Positions 33,810 to 43,422 of a stretch of 64,000 nt of DNA are shown in pieces. The DNA comes from Sphaerisporangium album (GTDB taxonomy: Bacteria; Actinomycetota; Actinomycetes; Streptosporangiales; Streptosporangiaceae). A model generated the notes under the pieces. The model was given only the letters and a program-made list of their open reading frames with translations. It had not been told where the DNA came from and did not search any database. The stretch lies in the NCBI RefSeq assembly GCF_003323745.1, contig NZ_QOIL01000008.1:186001-250000 (forward strand), read 5' to 3'. Both the position numbers and the translations under genes were made by a program. The number at the start of each line of letters is the position of its first letter. Position 1 is the stretch's first letter.

Positions 33810-35786
33810 TCAGTCCTCGGTCGGGGCCGAGGGGAGCTTCTCGGAGATCAGGTTCATCACCGAGCTGTCGGCGAGGGTGGTGACGTCGCCGATGCTGCGG
33901 TTCTCGGCGACGTCCCGGAGCAGGCGTCGCATGATCTTGCCCGAGCGGGTCTTCGGCAGCTCCGGGACGACCAGGATCTGCCGGGGCTTGGTGATCGGGC
34001 CGAGCGCCTTGGCCACGTGGTCGCGCAGCTCCTTGGCGATGTCCGCGCTCTCCTCCGCGCTGCCGCGAAGGATCACGAACGCCACGATGGCCTGGCCGGT
34101 GATCGGGTCGGTCGCGCCCACGACGGCCGCCTCGGCGACCTTCGGGTGGGACACCAGCGCCGACTCCACCTCGGTGGTCGAGATGTTGTGGCCGGACACG
34201 AGCATGACGTCGTCCACGCGGCCAAGCAGCCACAGGTCGCCGTCCTCGTCCCGCTTCGCCCCGTCGCCGGGGAAGTACATGCCGTCGAAGCGCGACCAGT
34301 AGGTGTCGACGTACCGCTTCTCGTCGCCCCAGATGCCGCGCAGCATCGACGGCCACGGCTCGCGCACGACGAGGAAGCCGCCGCCCCCGTCCGGGACCGA
34401 CGCGCCCTGGTCGTCCACGACGTCCGCGACGATGCCGGGCAGCGGGCGCATCGCGGCGCCCGGCTTGGCGGCGGTGACGCCCGGCAGCGGGCTGATCATG
34501 ATCGCGCCGGTCTCGGTCTGCCACCAGGTGTCCACGACCGGGCAGCGCTCGCCGCCGATGTGCTCGCGGTACCAGACGTACGCCTCGGGGTTGATCGGCT
34601 CGCCGACCGACCCGAGGACGCGCAGCGAGGACAGGTCGAACTTCGCGGGGATGTCGTCGCCCCACTTCATGAACGTGCGGATCGCCGTCGGCGCGGTGTA
34701 CAGGATGGTGACGCCGTACTTCTGGACGACCTCCCAGAAACGCCCCTTGTGCGGCGTGTCCGGTGTGCCCTCGTAGATCACGCTGGTCGCGCCGTTGGTG
34801 AGGGGGCCGTACACGATGTACGAGTGCCCGGTCACCCAGCCGATGTCGGCGGTGCACCAGTAGACGTCGGACTCGGGCTTGAGGTCGAACACCGCGTGGT
34901 GCGTCCAGGAAGTCTGCGTGAGGTAGCCGCCGGTGGTGTGCAGGATGCCCTTGGGCTTACCGGTCGTGCCGCTGGTGTACAGGATGTACAGCGGGTCCTC
35001 GGCGTCGTGCTGCGGGGCCTCGTGCGCGTCGCTCTGCCGGTCGACCAGTTCATGCCACCAGACGTCCTTGTCCGTGACCTGGACGTCCTGGCCGGTGCGG
35101 CGCACGACGAGCACGTGCTCGATGCCCGGGCACTCGGCGACGGCCTCGTCCACGGTCGGCTTGAGCGCGCTCGGGGCGCCCCGGCGGTAGCCGCCGTCGG
35201 CCGTGATGACGAGCTTGGCGTCGGCGTCCTGGATGCGGCCGCTCAGCGCGCTCGCGGAGAACCCGCCGAAGACCACCGAGTGGATCGCGCCGATGCGGGC
35301 GCAGGCCAGCATGGCGATGGGCAGCTCGGGGATCATGGGCATGTAGATGGCCACGCGGTCGCCCTTGCCCACCCCCAGCTCGGTGAGGGCGTTGGCGGCC
35401 TTGCTGACCTCGCGCAGAAGGTCCGAGTACGTCAGGGTGCGGGTGTCGCCGTCCGGCTCGCCCTCCCAGTGGTAGGCGACCTTGTCACCGCGCCCCGCCT
35501 CCACGTGGCGGTCGACGCAGTTGTAGGCGACGTTCAGCGTGCCGCCCAGGAACCACTTGGCGAACGGCGGGGTCCACTCCAGGGTGGTGTCCCAGCGGCG
35601 ACCCCAGCTCAGGCGGTCGGCCGCGCGCTCCCAGAACCCGAGACGATCTCCCGACGCCTCCTCGTAGGCGTCGGCCGAGACGTTCGCAGATGCAGCGAGG
35701 CCGGCGGGTGGCGCGAAGCGCCGGGTCTCGTGCAGCAGGTTCGACAGGGTCTCCTGGGTCTCGCGACCAGGGGTTTCCGGGGCCAC
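33810..35786 (-). CDS. acs: acetyl-CoA synthetase (AMP-forming)
   Basis: This 658-residue enzyme makes acetyl-CoA from acetate, ATP and CoA. It shows the AMP-binding P-loop [11 protein letters not shown], the TWWQTETG motif, [13 protein letters not shown], and the conserved lysine in [12 protein letters not shown] that is the usual acetylation site. Length and motifs match bacterial Acs. AAGGAG six bases before the GTG fixes the start. A hairpin terminates it before the holin-family gene. Confidence 0.95.
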   Translation of the reverse strand: MAPETPGRETQETLSNLLHETRRFAPPAGLAASANVSADAYEEASGDRLGFWERAADRLSWGRRWDTTLEWTPPFAKWFLGGTLNVAYNCVDRHVEAGRGDKVAYHWEGEPDGDTRTLTYSDLLREVSKAANALTELGVGKGDRVAIYMPMIPELPIAMLACARIGAIHSVVFGGFSASALSGRIQDADAKLVITADGGYRRGAPSALKPTVDEAVAECPGIEHVLVVRRTGQDVQVTDKDVWWHELVDRQSDAHEAPQHDAEDPLYILYTSGTTGKPKGILHTTGGYLTQTSWTHHAVFDLKPESDVYWCTADIGWVTGHSYIVYGPLTNGATSVIYEGTPDTPHKGRFWEVVQKYGVTILYTAPTAIRTFMKWGDDIPAKFDLSSLRVLGSVGEPINPEAYVWYREHIGGERCPVVDTWWQTETGAIMISPLPGVTAAKPGAAMRPLPGIVADVVDDQGASVPDGGGGFLVVREPWPSMLRGIWGDEKRYVDTYWSRFDGMYFPGDGAKRDEDGDLWLLGRVDDVMLVSGHNISTTEVESALVSHPKVAEAAVVGATDPITGQAIVAFVILRGSAEESADIAKELRDHVAKALGPITKPRQILVVPELPKTRSGKIMRRLLRDVAENRSIGDVTTLADSSVMNLISEKLPSAPTED

Positions 35787-36718
35787 AACGTACTCCTTCA
35801 GATGGCCTGGCTCGATACGGCTGGATCCAACTTCACCAGTCTGGGGGCTGTGCGGACAAGGGGGACGGACGGGCGACGCCGGGCCGTCGACCCTCCGCTG
35901 CGGTTCACAAACGACTTAACCCGGAGTCACAAAAGCAGCGGATTCGTTGTGGGAATGATATCGAAGGATAAATGCGGTAGTAGCAAGAGCGTTTCTCTCG
36001 TCCTCTCGTTGAACGGTACGAACCGCGCGCCGAACGGTCTTGCCCATTCGCGGATCGTGTGCGCGCCGGGGCGACTCTTGACCGTTCCCCGCACTTGTCG
36101 TGAACCGCCCGGTGGTGGCAACGGGTGACGCCGGACCGTACTTGACCCTGTGTTGACCTGCGCTGAGACCTACTCGCCGGTAGCTCCGTGGCCCAGGTCA
36201 CACTTCGCGCCGGTACGGGGTGCCGTGCCCCGGAGTGGCCGATGCCGGGGCTTTGCATCGGTCCCGTACGCGCTTCCCCCGGTGTGTTGCCCCTGAGGCT
36301 GATGTGGCGATCACCGCTGGACGAGGTGGGCAGATGTGCGGTGACCGGTGGGAACGAGGCGCTCAGCGGGGACATTGGGGCGACCACCCGCTTTTGGGTC
36401 TCCGTACGGTCTGGTTAAGGGGCATTTCGGGCCTGGACGGGGTCGGTTCGGTGCGGCGCGACCATGAGTACCCATCGGTACGAGGAACGACCCCACATCC
36501 GCCTGCACTGGGCCGCCCAACCGGCGTCCGCCCCCCTGCCCGTCGCTCGTCGGCCGCCCGCCGCCGGGAACGGTTCTGGACGGTGGGAGTGGTGCTGCGG
36601 CTCGGTGCGTCCTTGGCCGACGGTCCGCGGGCTCTGGTCGTCGGAGGTCTGCCGTGTCCGGGCGGCCATCGGCGGGCTCATCGAAGCCGCGTTCTACCCG
36701 CGGGTAGGGTCAGGTGGC
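35787..36718. other. 930-bp gap between divergent acs and Fic-like genes
   Basis: The gap contains a lower-GC patch at about 35930-36010, probably the acs promoter region, and several open frames with no recognizable sequence. No RNA gene or strong hairpin was seen. Frames running into the Fic-like gene from 36464 are open, but the segment before 36719 has atypical Trp/Arg-rich composition. Confidence 0.45.
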
Positions 36719-37654
36719 GTGAGCGACCCATTGGCTGTAATCGCCGAACTGCCCGGTGTCCCCGAGGCCGTGCGGGAGGCCCGTGCCGCGGTCGACCGTC
36801 TCTACGGCCACCGCGTCCTGCGCCGCCGCCGTCCCGAGGTGACCGCGGAGTCCGCCCTGCGCGGCGCCCGCGCGTCCGCCGCCCTGGAAGGGGCCGACAT
36901 CCCGCTGGACGTGGTGCGCTCCGGGCGGGCGGAATCGGCCGTCGTCCAGGGGGCGCTGCGCGTGTCCTCCGAAGTGGGACGCCTCGGCGACATCTGGCGC
37001 ACGGCGCCGCGTCAGGTCCTCGCGCGGCTGCACGTCCTGGCCGCCGCCGGACTGGTGACGGACGAGAGGCTCCTCGGACGGCCGCGCACGGACGCCGCCC
37101 CGCCGGCGGGGCCGTCCTCCGCTGAGCCTTCGGTCTCGCCTTCCGCTCCGCCGTCGCCGGCGTCCTCCTCCTCCTCGGCCCCATCGCCCGTTGCGTCCGA
37201 TGTCTTCTCCCATGTCCGACCCGGCGTTCCCTCCGGCCTTCTCGACCTGGACGCGGAACTCGGCCTCGGCCCGGCTCCCGGCTCGGAGGCCACGGCCGCG
37301 CGTATCGCCTCGCTGGCGGCCCTGATCAGCGCCCCCTCCGAGGCGCCCGCGCTGGTGCTCGCCGCCATCGTCCACGCCGAGATCGTCGTGCTCAGGCCCT
37401 TCGGGACCGCCGACGGCCTGGTGGCCAGGGCCGCCGAGCGGCTGACGCTCGTCGAGTTCGGCCTGGACCCGAAGTCCCTCGTCACTGTGGAAGCCGGCCA
37501 CTTCGAGCGGCGCGAGGCGTACGGCGAGAGCCTCAGGGGCTACCTGAAGGGGACAGCCGAGGGCGTGGGGGGCTGGGTGCGGCACTGCGCGGAGGCCGTC
37601 CGGCTGGGGGCCCGCGAGACCACCGCCGTCTGCGAGGCGCTGGAGCGGGGTTGA
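36719..37654 (+). CDS. degenerate Fic-family protein
   Basis: This 311-residue protein has the N-terminal Fic autoinhibition motif SAALEG. Its active-site region reads RPFGTADGLVAR instead of the usual HPFxDGNGR: the catalytic His is Arg and the Asn-Gly is lost. A Ser/Pro/Ala-rich low-complexity insert lies in the middle (about residues 125-155). It is probably not an active AMP-transferase and may have another role. It stands before the Tad locus, where mycobacteria and streptomycetes also have a related gene. AGGTGGC precedes the GTG. Confidence 0.72.
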   Translation: MSDPLAVIAELPGVPEAVREARAAVDRLYGHRVLRRRRPEVTAESALRGARASAALEGADIPLDVVRSGRAESAVVQGALRVSSEVGRLGDIWRTAPRQVLARLHVLAAAGLVTDERLLGRPRTDAAPPAGPSSAEPSVSPSAPPSPASSSSSAPSPVASDVFSHVRPGVPSGLLDLDAELGLGPAPGSEATAARIASLAALISAPSEAPALVLAAIVHAEIVVLRPFGTADGLVARAAERLTLVEFGLDPKSLVTVEAGHFERREAYGESLRGYLKGTAEGVGGWVRHCAEAVRLGARETTAVCEALERG

Positions 37655-38388
37655 CCAGGAGGCTCTGGGGGGACCGTTGGTCACGGTGAAATCCGCCCGT
37701 CCCCAACCCGGTCCGCGCCGTTCGATGGAACGATCTTTCCAGGCATGTTGCGCCGGTCGGGTGCCCGGACGTGACCGTGTGGAGCTCATGTCCGGGGCAC
37801 AGGTAACGGCCTGGTGACCTGATCGGCCCGGAAACGGGGTTTTCGGCTCCCACGGACACGTCCGCGACGACGTGATGGCGGGTCGGCGCCCGCTGTGTCG
37901 CGCAGTGCAAGAACGCCGGAGCGGCTGGCCTGTGACGAGAAGATCTGCATCGAAAGGCAGGCCGTGGAGGAAAACTTCAGGGGCCTCGGCGCCTTACCCG
38001 CTGACCCTGCACGCAAGCGAACGGCGTCCCGGGTCGGGGACGCCGTCGCCAGTACGCCACACCGGGTTACCAAGCGTGCACCTCAAATTGTCGGATCGGG
38101 TCAAGCCCGTCTCGACACGCCTCCCGCGGCTGGTCGCGCGTGGGTGCCCGGTGGCCGTACTCGGACACTAGGTCCGTGTCACCTTTCTACGTCGGATTCG
38201 ACCTGATGGGAACCCCCCGCGACGAGACCTTTACTGACTCGTGGACGGCCGGGACTCTCTGTGGCACGGGCCCGCAGGTGGCCGCCCCTCCTGGTGCGCG
38301 CGGGTTCGCGGAGGTTCCTGACAGTCGGCTGTGAAGCCCCTGGTGATCACCGACGGTGATGGGCCCCTGAGGGCCGATTTTCGCGTAC

Positions 38389-38430
38389 TTCCAGTAGCCG
38401 ATCCGCTACGGCAGAAAAAAACTACTGGAA
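38389..38430. promoter_or_regulatory. inverted repeat in AT-rich patch
   Basis: TTCCAGTAG at 38389-38397 and CTACTGGAA at 38422-38430 form a perfect 9-bp inverted repeat around 24 bases that include a run of seven A. It could be an operator or a small RNA stem. Confidence 0.4.
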
Positions 38431-38606
38431 ATTAGAGATTGCTCCTCGACGGAACTCAAGTTCATCGGGCACCATACGTTGGTGTCCGCATGACTGTGGC
38501 GAAGGTGCTTGGCCAAGTTTTGGTACTCCCCTGCCGCGTCACGGTCGCAGACGAAAGCTTTCTTCGAAAACGGGACCGGCTCTACCCCCCCGGAGCCGGA
38601 CCGGTT

Positions 38607-38642
38607 GGCGACCCCCGCTCTCCCCCCCCGGCGGGGGTCGCC
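38607..38642 (+). terminator. strong intrinsic-terminator-like hairpin
   Basis: Perfect 12-bp arms GGCGACCCCCGC and GCGGGGGTCGCC enclose a 12-nt C-rich loop. On the plus strand they are followed by ctaatttct. No known gene ends just before it, so it may terminate a leader or a small RNA starting near 38430. Confidence 0.5.
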
Positions 38643-38847
38643 CTAATTTCTCCCCGAACCACCCGCGCATCGGGTGTCCCCATCCGGCTCCGCGCCGGGC
38701 ACGGCCCGTCCGGTCACGGTGCGAGCCCACCCGCCTGGCCTCCGCGCCGCAATCTGCGACCTTGGCCTGTCGGCGCGGGGTCTTTGAGGACCGGGGGTCG
38801 GTCCGCGCTTGTGCGACGGCGTCGCCGCGTACGGAGTCGGTCTTCGC

Positions 38848-38895
38848 TGTGGATAACGGCCCGGTGTGCGCCCGGTGGTGGCGAAGTTATCCACA
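38848..38895. promoter_or_regulatory. pair of DnaA-box-like sites upstream of Tad operon
   Basis: TGTGGATAA (38848-38856) and TTATCCACA (38887-38895) are perfect DnaA-box matches in opposite orientation, 30 bp apart. They lie about 75 bp before the CpaE-like start. The second is followed by GAATCTCG, a context repeated upstream of the pilin gene. Confidence 0.5.
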
Positions 38896-38969
38896 GAATC
38901 TCGTTCGGGACGTCGGGGCCGGTGCGGGTTTTCGCAAGGTGGGCTCCCAGCGAACGAGGGAGACGACCC

Positions 38970-40010
38970 ATGCACCGGCCTTTGGTGATCACGGAAGACC
39001 AGGAGCTGCTCGACGATCTTCTCCGCGTGGCGGCGGCCGCCGGCGTGGAGATCGACGTCGCGCACGCGGCTCCCCACGCACGCCCGTACTGGAGGCGCGC
39101 CCCGCTGGTCGTCGTGGGCGTGGACGCCGCCGACGCCCTGGCCGCCACGGGCCCTCCTCCGCGCACCGGGGTCCTCCTCGTGACGCACGCCCCGGAAGAC
39201 CCGGAGGTGTGGCGCCGATGCGTGGCCGTCGGAGCGCAGGCCGTGCTCGAACTGCCCGCTGCGGAACGGCGGCTGGTCGACGAGTTCGCCGTGGCGTCCG
39301 AGCCCCTGGTCAGAGCCGGGGAGACCATCTGCGTCGTCGGAGGCAGAGGGGGCGCGGGCGCCAGCGTCCTGGCCGCCTCCCTGGCGCTATGGGGTTCCCG
39401 GCGCGGTCTGCGCAGCCTGCTGGTGGACGCCGACCCGCTCGGCGGCGGCATCGACGTCGTCCTCGGTCAGGAACAGGCCACCGGCGCCCGCTGGCCGGAC
39501 ATCGTCGAGCGCGAGGGCCGGGTCAGCTTCGCGGCCCTCCAAGAGGCTCTGCCGACCTTCGGAGAGCTGACCGTGCTCTCCTGGCACCGCGGCGAGTCCC
39601 CGCCCATCCCTCCCGAAGCGATGCGCGCCGTCCTCGGGGCGGCGCACCGCGGCTGCGATCTGATCGTCGTCGACCTTCCCCGCCACATCGGCCCGGCGGC
39701 CGCCGAAGCCCTCTCACGCGCCGCCTCGACGCTCCTCCTCGTCCACGCGGACGTCCGAGGCGTCCTGGCGGCGTCCCAGGTGCTGATCGAGCTCCGCCGC
39801 CACACCTCGTCCCTGGCGGCGGTGGTCCGCGCGGGGGCGATGCGCTCCGACGTCATCTCCACGTCCCTCGGCATCCCATGCGCCGGCGTCCTCCCGGACC
39901 AGCGCGGTCTCACCGAGGCCCTCAACCGGGGAGACGCGCCCGGGATCGGCCCCCGCACTCCTCTCGGCCGCTTCTGCGCCGACTTCCTCAACGAACTGGA
40001 ACCCCGATGA
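38970..40010 (+). CDS. CpaE/TadZ-like ATPase of the Tad pilus (helicase/secretion neighbourhood)
   Basis: This is a 346-residue MinD/ParA-type protein. An N-terminal receiver-like domain without clear phosphorylation site (residues 1-110) is followed by an ATPase domain. Its P-loop is degenerate: VGGRGGAGASVLAASLA lacks the signature lysine-threonine. VDADPLGGGIDVVLG and IVVDLPRHIG follow. TadZ/CpaE proteins place the Tad secretion machine in the cell. The ATG has GAGGGAG seven bases before it. A small ORF overlaps its stop. Confidence 0.85.
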   Translation: MHRPLVITEDQELLDDLLRVAAAAGVEIDVAHAAPHARPYWRRAPLVVVGVDAADALAATGPPPRTGVLLVTHAPEDPEVWRRCVAVGAQAVLELPAAERRLVDEFAVASEPLVRAGETICVVGGRGGAGASVLAASLALWGSRRGLRSLLVDADPLGGGIDVVLGQEQATGARWPDIVEREGRVSFAALQEALPTFGELTVLSWHRGESPPIPPEAMRAVLGAAHRGCDLIVVDLPRHIGPAAAEALSRAASTLLLVHADVRGVLAASQVLIELRRHTSSLAAVVRAGAMRSDVISTSLGIPCAGVLPDQRGLTEALNRGDAPGIGPRTPLGRFCADFLNELEPR

Positions 40011-40246
40011 GCCGCACGGCCGTCGACGTGCCACCCGTGACGGCCCCCGCGGCGTCGCGACGAGATGGCCGCGGCAGCGAACTGGAACCTCGGAGGACAT
40101 TCACGGTTGTCGGTGTGCCGCCATTGACCGGGGCCGCGGCGGCGGGACGGGACGACGGCGGTGCCGGCGCCTGTGTGCGGCGAGTCGCTGGGTGTGCGCT
40201 CACGGGCATCCTGACGGATCGGCTGTACCGGCTGGATCGCCAATGA
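40007..40246 (+). CDS. 79-residue ORF coupled between cpaE-like gene and tadA
   Basis: This frame starts with an ATGA overlap at the CpaE-like stop and ends with a second ATGA overlap at the TadA start, so ribosomes could move through all three frames. The peptide has two related segments (VPPVTAPAASRRDGRG and VPPLTGAAAAGRDDGG) and two cysteines near the C-terminus. It matches no family I know. It may be a real small Tad accessory protein or a coupling device. Confidence 0.5.
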   Translation: MSRTAVDVPPVTAPAASRRDGRGSELEPRRTFTVVGVPPLTGAAAAGRDDGGAGACVRRVAGCALTGILTDRLYRLDRQ

Positions 40247-41403
40247 GCCGGCTGAGCGTGTCACCAGAGCTCGTCGAGGCCGTCAGGGTGCGGCTGGCGA
40301 GGACGGCGACGGAGCCGTCCGCCGCCCAGGTGGCCGCCGCGTTGCGTGCCGAGCGGGCGGTGCTCGGCGACGCGGAGATCCTCGCGGTCGCGCGCGCCCT
40401 GCGTGCCGACCTGATCGGAGCAGGCCCGTTGGAGCCCCTGCTCGCCGAGCCGGACATCACCGATGTCCTGGTCAACGGCGCCCGCGAGGTGTGGGTCGAC
40501 GATGGCCAGGGGCTTCGCCGCACCTCGGTGGTGTTCTCCACCGAGGACGACGTCCGGCGCCTCGCCCAGAGGCTCGCCGCGGCGGCGGGAAGACGCCTCG
40601 ACGACGCGTGCCCGTACGTCGACGCCCGCCTCTCCGGCGGCGTACGGCTGCACGCGGTACTCCCACCTGTGGCACCCGAGGGCACGTGTCTCTCCCTCAG
40701 GCTGCCGCCCCGCAGATCGTTCACGCTGGAGGAACTCGTTCCCGGCCACGGCGCCGTGGCGCTCCGCGCGATCCTCGCCGCGCGGCTCGCCTTCCTCGTG
40801 ACCGGCGGAACTGGAACCGGGAAGACCACGCTTCTGTCCGCCTTGCTGTCCCTGGCCGATCCCGGCGAAAGGCTGCTCCTGGTCGAGGACTCCTCCGAGC
40901 TACGCCCGGTTCACCCCCACGTCGTCCGCCTGGAGACCAGACCGTCCAATCTGGAAGGCGTCGGAGAGGTGAGCCTTCGCGATCTCGTTCGCCAGGCCCT
41001 GCGCATGAGGCCCGACCGGCTGGTCGTCGGCGAGGTACGAGGTTCCGAAGTAGTCGATCTTCTGGGCGCGCTCAACACCGGACACGACGGCGGTTGCGGC
41101 ACGCTGCACGCCAACAACCCCGCCGACGTCCCCGCCAGGCTGGAGGCGCTCGCCTGCGCCGCCGGGCTGACCCGCGAGGCCGTCCACAGCCAGATCGCGG
41201 CGGCGCTCGACGCGGTGATCCACGTGGTCCGAGACCCCGGCGGCGGGAGGCGCAGGGTCGCCGAGATCTGCCTGGCCGAGCGTGCGCCCGCCGGGTTCGT
41301 CCAGATGGTGCCCGCCCTGATCTTCCCCGCCCGCGGAGACCCTCACCCGGGCCCGGCCCTCCCCTCCCTCCTCGCCCGAGCCCCTGGCGCGGTGACCCCA
41401 TGA
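40243..41403 (+). CDS. tadA: TadA/CpaF-type secretion ATPase
   Basis: This is a 386-residue secretion ATPase of the type II/IV superfamily. It has an N-terminal domain (EPLLAEPDITDVLVNG), Walker A GGTGTGKT at residues 188-195, the Asp box LLLVEDSSEL, and Walker B RPDRLVVGEVRG followed by the His box TGHDGGCGTLHAN. It powers assembly of the Flp/Tad pilus. The start overlaps the preceding small ORF. Confidence 0.94.
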   Translation: MSRLSVSPELVEAVRVRLARTATEPSAAQVAAALRAERAVLGDAEILAVARALRADLIGAGPLEPLLAEPDITDVLVNGAREVWVDDGQGLRRTSVVFSTEDDVRRLAQRLAAAAGRRLDDACPYVDARLSGGVRLHAVLPPVAPEGTCLSLRLPPRRSFTLEELVPGHGAVALRAILAARLAFLVTGGTGTGKTTLLSALLSLADPGERLLLVEDSSELRPVHPHVVRLETRPSNLEGVGEVSLRDLVRQALRMRPDRLVVGEVRGSEVVDLLGALNTGHDGGCGTLHANNPADVPARLEALACAAGLTREAVHSQIAAALDAVIHVVRDPGGGRRRVAEICLAERAPAGFVQMVPALIFPARGDPHPGPALPSLLARAPGAVTP

Positions 41404-41439
41404 GCCGCCTGCCCGACCAGCGCCGCCCGGGAGTATGAC

Positions 41440-42156
41440 GTGTTGACGCTGGCGGTGCTCCTGGCCATGGGTGCGGCGCTGATGTGGACCGGCCCCTCAC
41501 GAGAAGACGTCCGGCTGCGCGCGTTGGTGCGCTCACAGGACGAGACGGCGTGGTGGTCCGGCCCCCGCCTGGCGAGGCTCGCCCAGCGGACCGACCGTGC
41601 GCGGCGCGCCGCCGAGTGGCGCAGAACGTCGATCGAGCTCTGCCAGGGCATCGTGGCCGAGCTGTCGACCGGTCGCACCCCGGGAGAGGCCCTGGTGCGC
41701 GCGGCTTCGTGTCTGGACCCTCCCGATCCGGGCGTGCTCCGGCCGGTGGTCGCGATGGCCCGCGACGGCGGAGACGTGGCCTCGGCCCTGGAGCGCGCCG
41801 CCCCTGACCCCGGCGGCGAAGGCCTCGTCCGTCTCGCGGCCTGCTGGCGCGTCGGCCTCACCGTCGGTGGGGGGCTGGCCGCGCTGATCGAACGACTGGG
41901 CGCCTCCCTACGGGAGGCGGAGGCACACCGCGCCGAGGTGACCGCCCAACTGGCGGGTCCACGCTCCACGGCGCGCCTGCTCGCCGGACTTCCGGCCCTC
42001 GGCCTGTTGCTGGCGGCGGGCCTGGGCCTACGCCCGCTCTCGTTCCTCTTCGGCAGCCCCGCCGGCTTCGCATGTCTCGCGGTCGGCGTGCTGCTGGACA
42101 TGGCAGGCGTCTGGTGGACCAACCGGCTGGCGGCCCGCGCGCAACGGACGGATTGA
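41440..42156 (+). CDS. tadB: TadB-like type II secretion system F-domain protein
   Basis: This 238-residue membrane protein has an N-terminal hydrophobic segment, the T2SSF domain (CQGIVAELSTGRTPGEAL and GEGLVRLAACWRVGLTVGGGL) and two C-terminal membrane helices. It forms the inner-membrane platform of the Tad pilus with TadC. The GTG start has GGGAG six bases upstream. A 12-codon ORF (41400-41438) begins at the tadA stop and ends just before it. Confidence 0.87.
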   Translation: MLTLAVLLAMGAALMWTGPSREDVRLRALVRSQDETAWWSGPRLARLAQRTDRARRAAEWRRTSIELCQGIVAELSTGRTPGEALVRAASCLDPPDPGVLRPVVAMARDGGDVASALERAAPDPGGEGLVRLAACWRVGLTVGGGLAALIERLGASLREAEAHRAEVTAQLAGPRSTARLLAGLPALGLLLAAGLGLRPLSFLFGSPAGFACLAVGVLLDMAGVWWTNRLAARAQRTD

Positions 42157-42311
42157 CGCGGGTTCCGAGTTCGCCGCGCCTCCGGTCGTTCCTCTTGAGG
42201 CATGGCTGAGAGCCGGGAGACGGTCACGACGACGCGCCGTGATCAGCCCGTTCGCCCTATCCACCTCCTACGAGCGCGGCGCGTGGTGCCGCTCGCCCGA
42301 TTGGATGCCCG

Positions 42312-43127
42312 ATGAACGTTCTCCTGGCCGCTGCGGCGATGGCGCTCGCGGTATGGCTGTGGGTCACCCCATGGGATCCAGTTGAACGGCTGGCCGGTCT
42401 GTGGAGCAGTGACCTGCGGCATCTGAAGCAGAGGTTCGGGCAATCATCGGACGTGGCCCCGCGCGTGTCCGAAGTCCGGAGGGCCTTGGATGCAGCCACC
42501 GAGTCCGAGAGCGGCGGGCGAGGCCCGGAGGCCGTTCGGGAGGCGTTGACCCTGGCCGCGACGGCCCTTGGTGGCGTGCTCTTCGTCGGCGGATGGCCAG
42601 GTCCGGTGGTCGGCATCGCTGTCGGTGTGGTGGTGGTGGTCATCCGCCGTCGCCGGATGCCGGGCGACGTGCGCGGACGACAACAGCGCATCATCGCCGA
42701 TCTTCCCTACGCCCTTGACCTCATGGTCGCCTGCCTGCGAGCGGGTCAGCCCGTCGGCGGCGCTGTCGAGGCCACGGCCCAGGCGATACGGGGTCCTCTG
42801 GGCGAAAGCCTCGCACGGGTCAACGGCCGGCTACGGCTCGGCGCCAGTCCGGAATCCGCCTGGCAGGTCCTGGAATCGGACCGTCCGCTGGCCGCGCTGG
42901 CGCGGGGAATGACACGGGCCGCGCTGAGCGGGGCACCGGTCGCCGACGTGCTGGCGCGGCTGGCCGATGACGCGCGTCAGGAGTCCCGGACCGCCTCCTC
43001 CGCCGCGGCCCGGCGCGTGGGCGTCCAGGTCGTCGCACCTCTCGGGCTGTGCTTCCTGCCCGCCTTCGTCTTCCTGGGGATCATCCCGGTCGTCGCCGGC
43101 CTCGCCGCCCAGGTCTTCCCTGGCTGA
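42312..43127 (+). CDS. tadC: TadC-like type II secretion system F-domain protein
   Basis: This 271-residue membrane protein has hydrophobic segments near residues 5-18 and 85-110. The T2SSF core (ADLPYALDLMVACLRAGQPVGGAV, then AALSGAPVADVLARLADD) is followed by a C-terminal membrane helix. It is the second Tad platform protein. A 155-bp gap separates it from tadB. Confidence 0.88.
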   Translation: MNVLLAAAAMALAVWLWVTPWDPVERLAGLWSSDLRHLKQRFGQSSDVAPRVSEVRRALDAATESESGGRGPEAVREALTLAATALGGVLFVGGWPGPVVGIAVGVVVVVIRRRRMPGDVRGRQQRIIADLPYALDLMVACLRAGQPVGGAVEATAQAIRGPLGESLARVNGRLRLGASPESAWQVLESDRPLAALARGMTRAALSGAPVADVLARLADDARQESRTASSAAARRVGVQVVAPLGLCFLPAFVFLGIIPVVAGLAAQVFPG

Positions 43128-43239
43128 TCCGGGCCACCGTGCTCAACACCACAGCACCTACGTGCGGGGCGCCGGGTGACGTCGCACTCCACTCTGCGGA
43201 GGGCCAGGGATGCGTCAGGGCCGCGATTAGCGTGGGGCC

Positions 43240-43422
43240 ATGTCAGTAGAGATCGTGTTCGAGACGCATTCCTGGAGCGAGGACAACGATCGAGGGATCG
43301 CCACCGGGTGGCGGCATGGACGCCTGTCCGAGCGGGGCAGGCGCCTGGCCGTGGAACTGGGCGACCGTCGGCGTGAGGACGGCCTCACCGCCGTTTTCAC
43401 CTCCGACCTCACGGCCCCGTAG
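43240..43422 (+). pseudogene. truncated histidine-phosphatase (phosphoglycerate-mutase-like) gene
   Basis: The 60 residues match the N-terminus of small histidine phosphatases: VEIVFETHS, GRLSERGRRLAVELG and TAVFTSDL. They stop at a TAG exactly where the family continues into the RAVETA helix. In the adjacent frame similar-looking sequence (RGVAAAHSRPGIRARHLDL) follows, so a frameshift is likely. The catalytic core cannot form. Confidence 0.6.

Larger units (their letters stand above)
37655..38969. other. 1.3-kb gap before the Tad operon
   Basis: No convincing protein gene was found. The gap holds an AT-richer patch with an inverted repeat (38389-38430), a strong GC hairpin followed by a T-rich stretch (38607-38642) and two DnaA-box-like sites (38848-38895). 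An unknown transcript ending at 38642 is possible. Confidence 0.45.

Noticed and set aside
36188-36418. A 76-codon frame upstream of the Fic-like gene
   Set aside because: No ribosome-binding site, no leaderless element, and no recognizable sequence.
38848-38895. Chromosomal replication origin
   Set aside because: Only two DnaA boxes, no dnaA/dnaN/gyrB genes, and no dense box cluster nearby.
41400-41438. 12-codon ORF between tadA and tadB as a gene
   Set aside because: Too short to support as a protein. Kept only as part of the junction observation.
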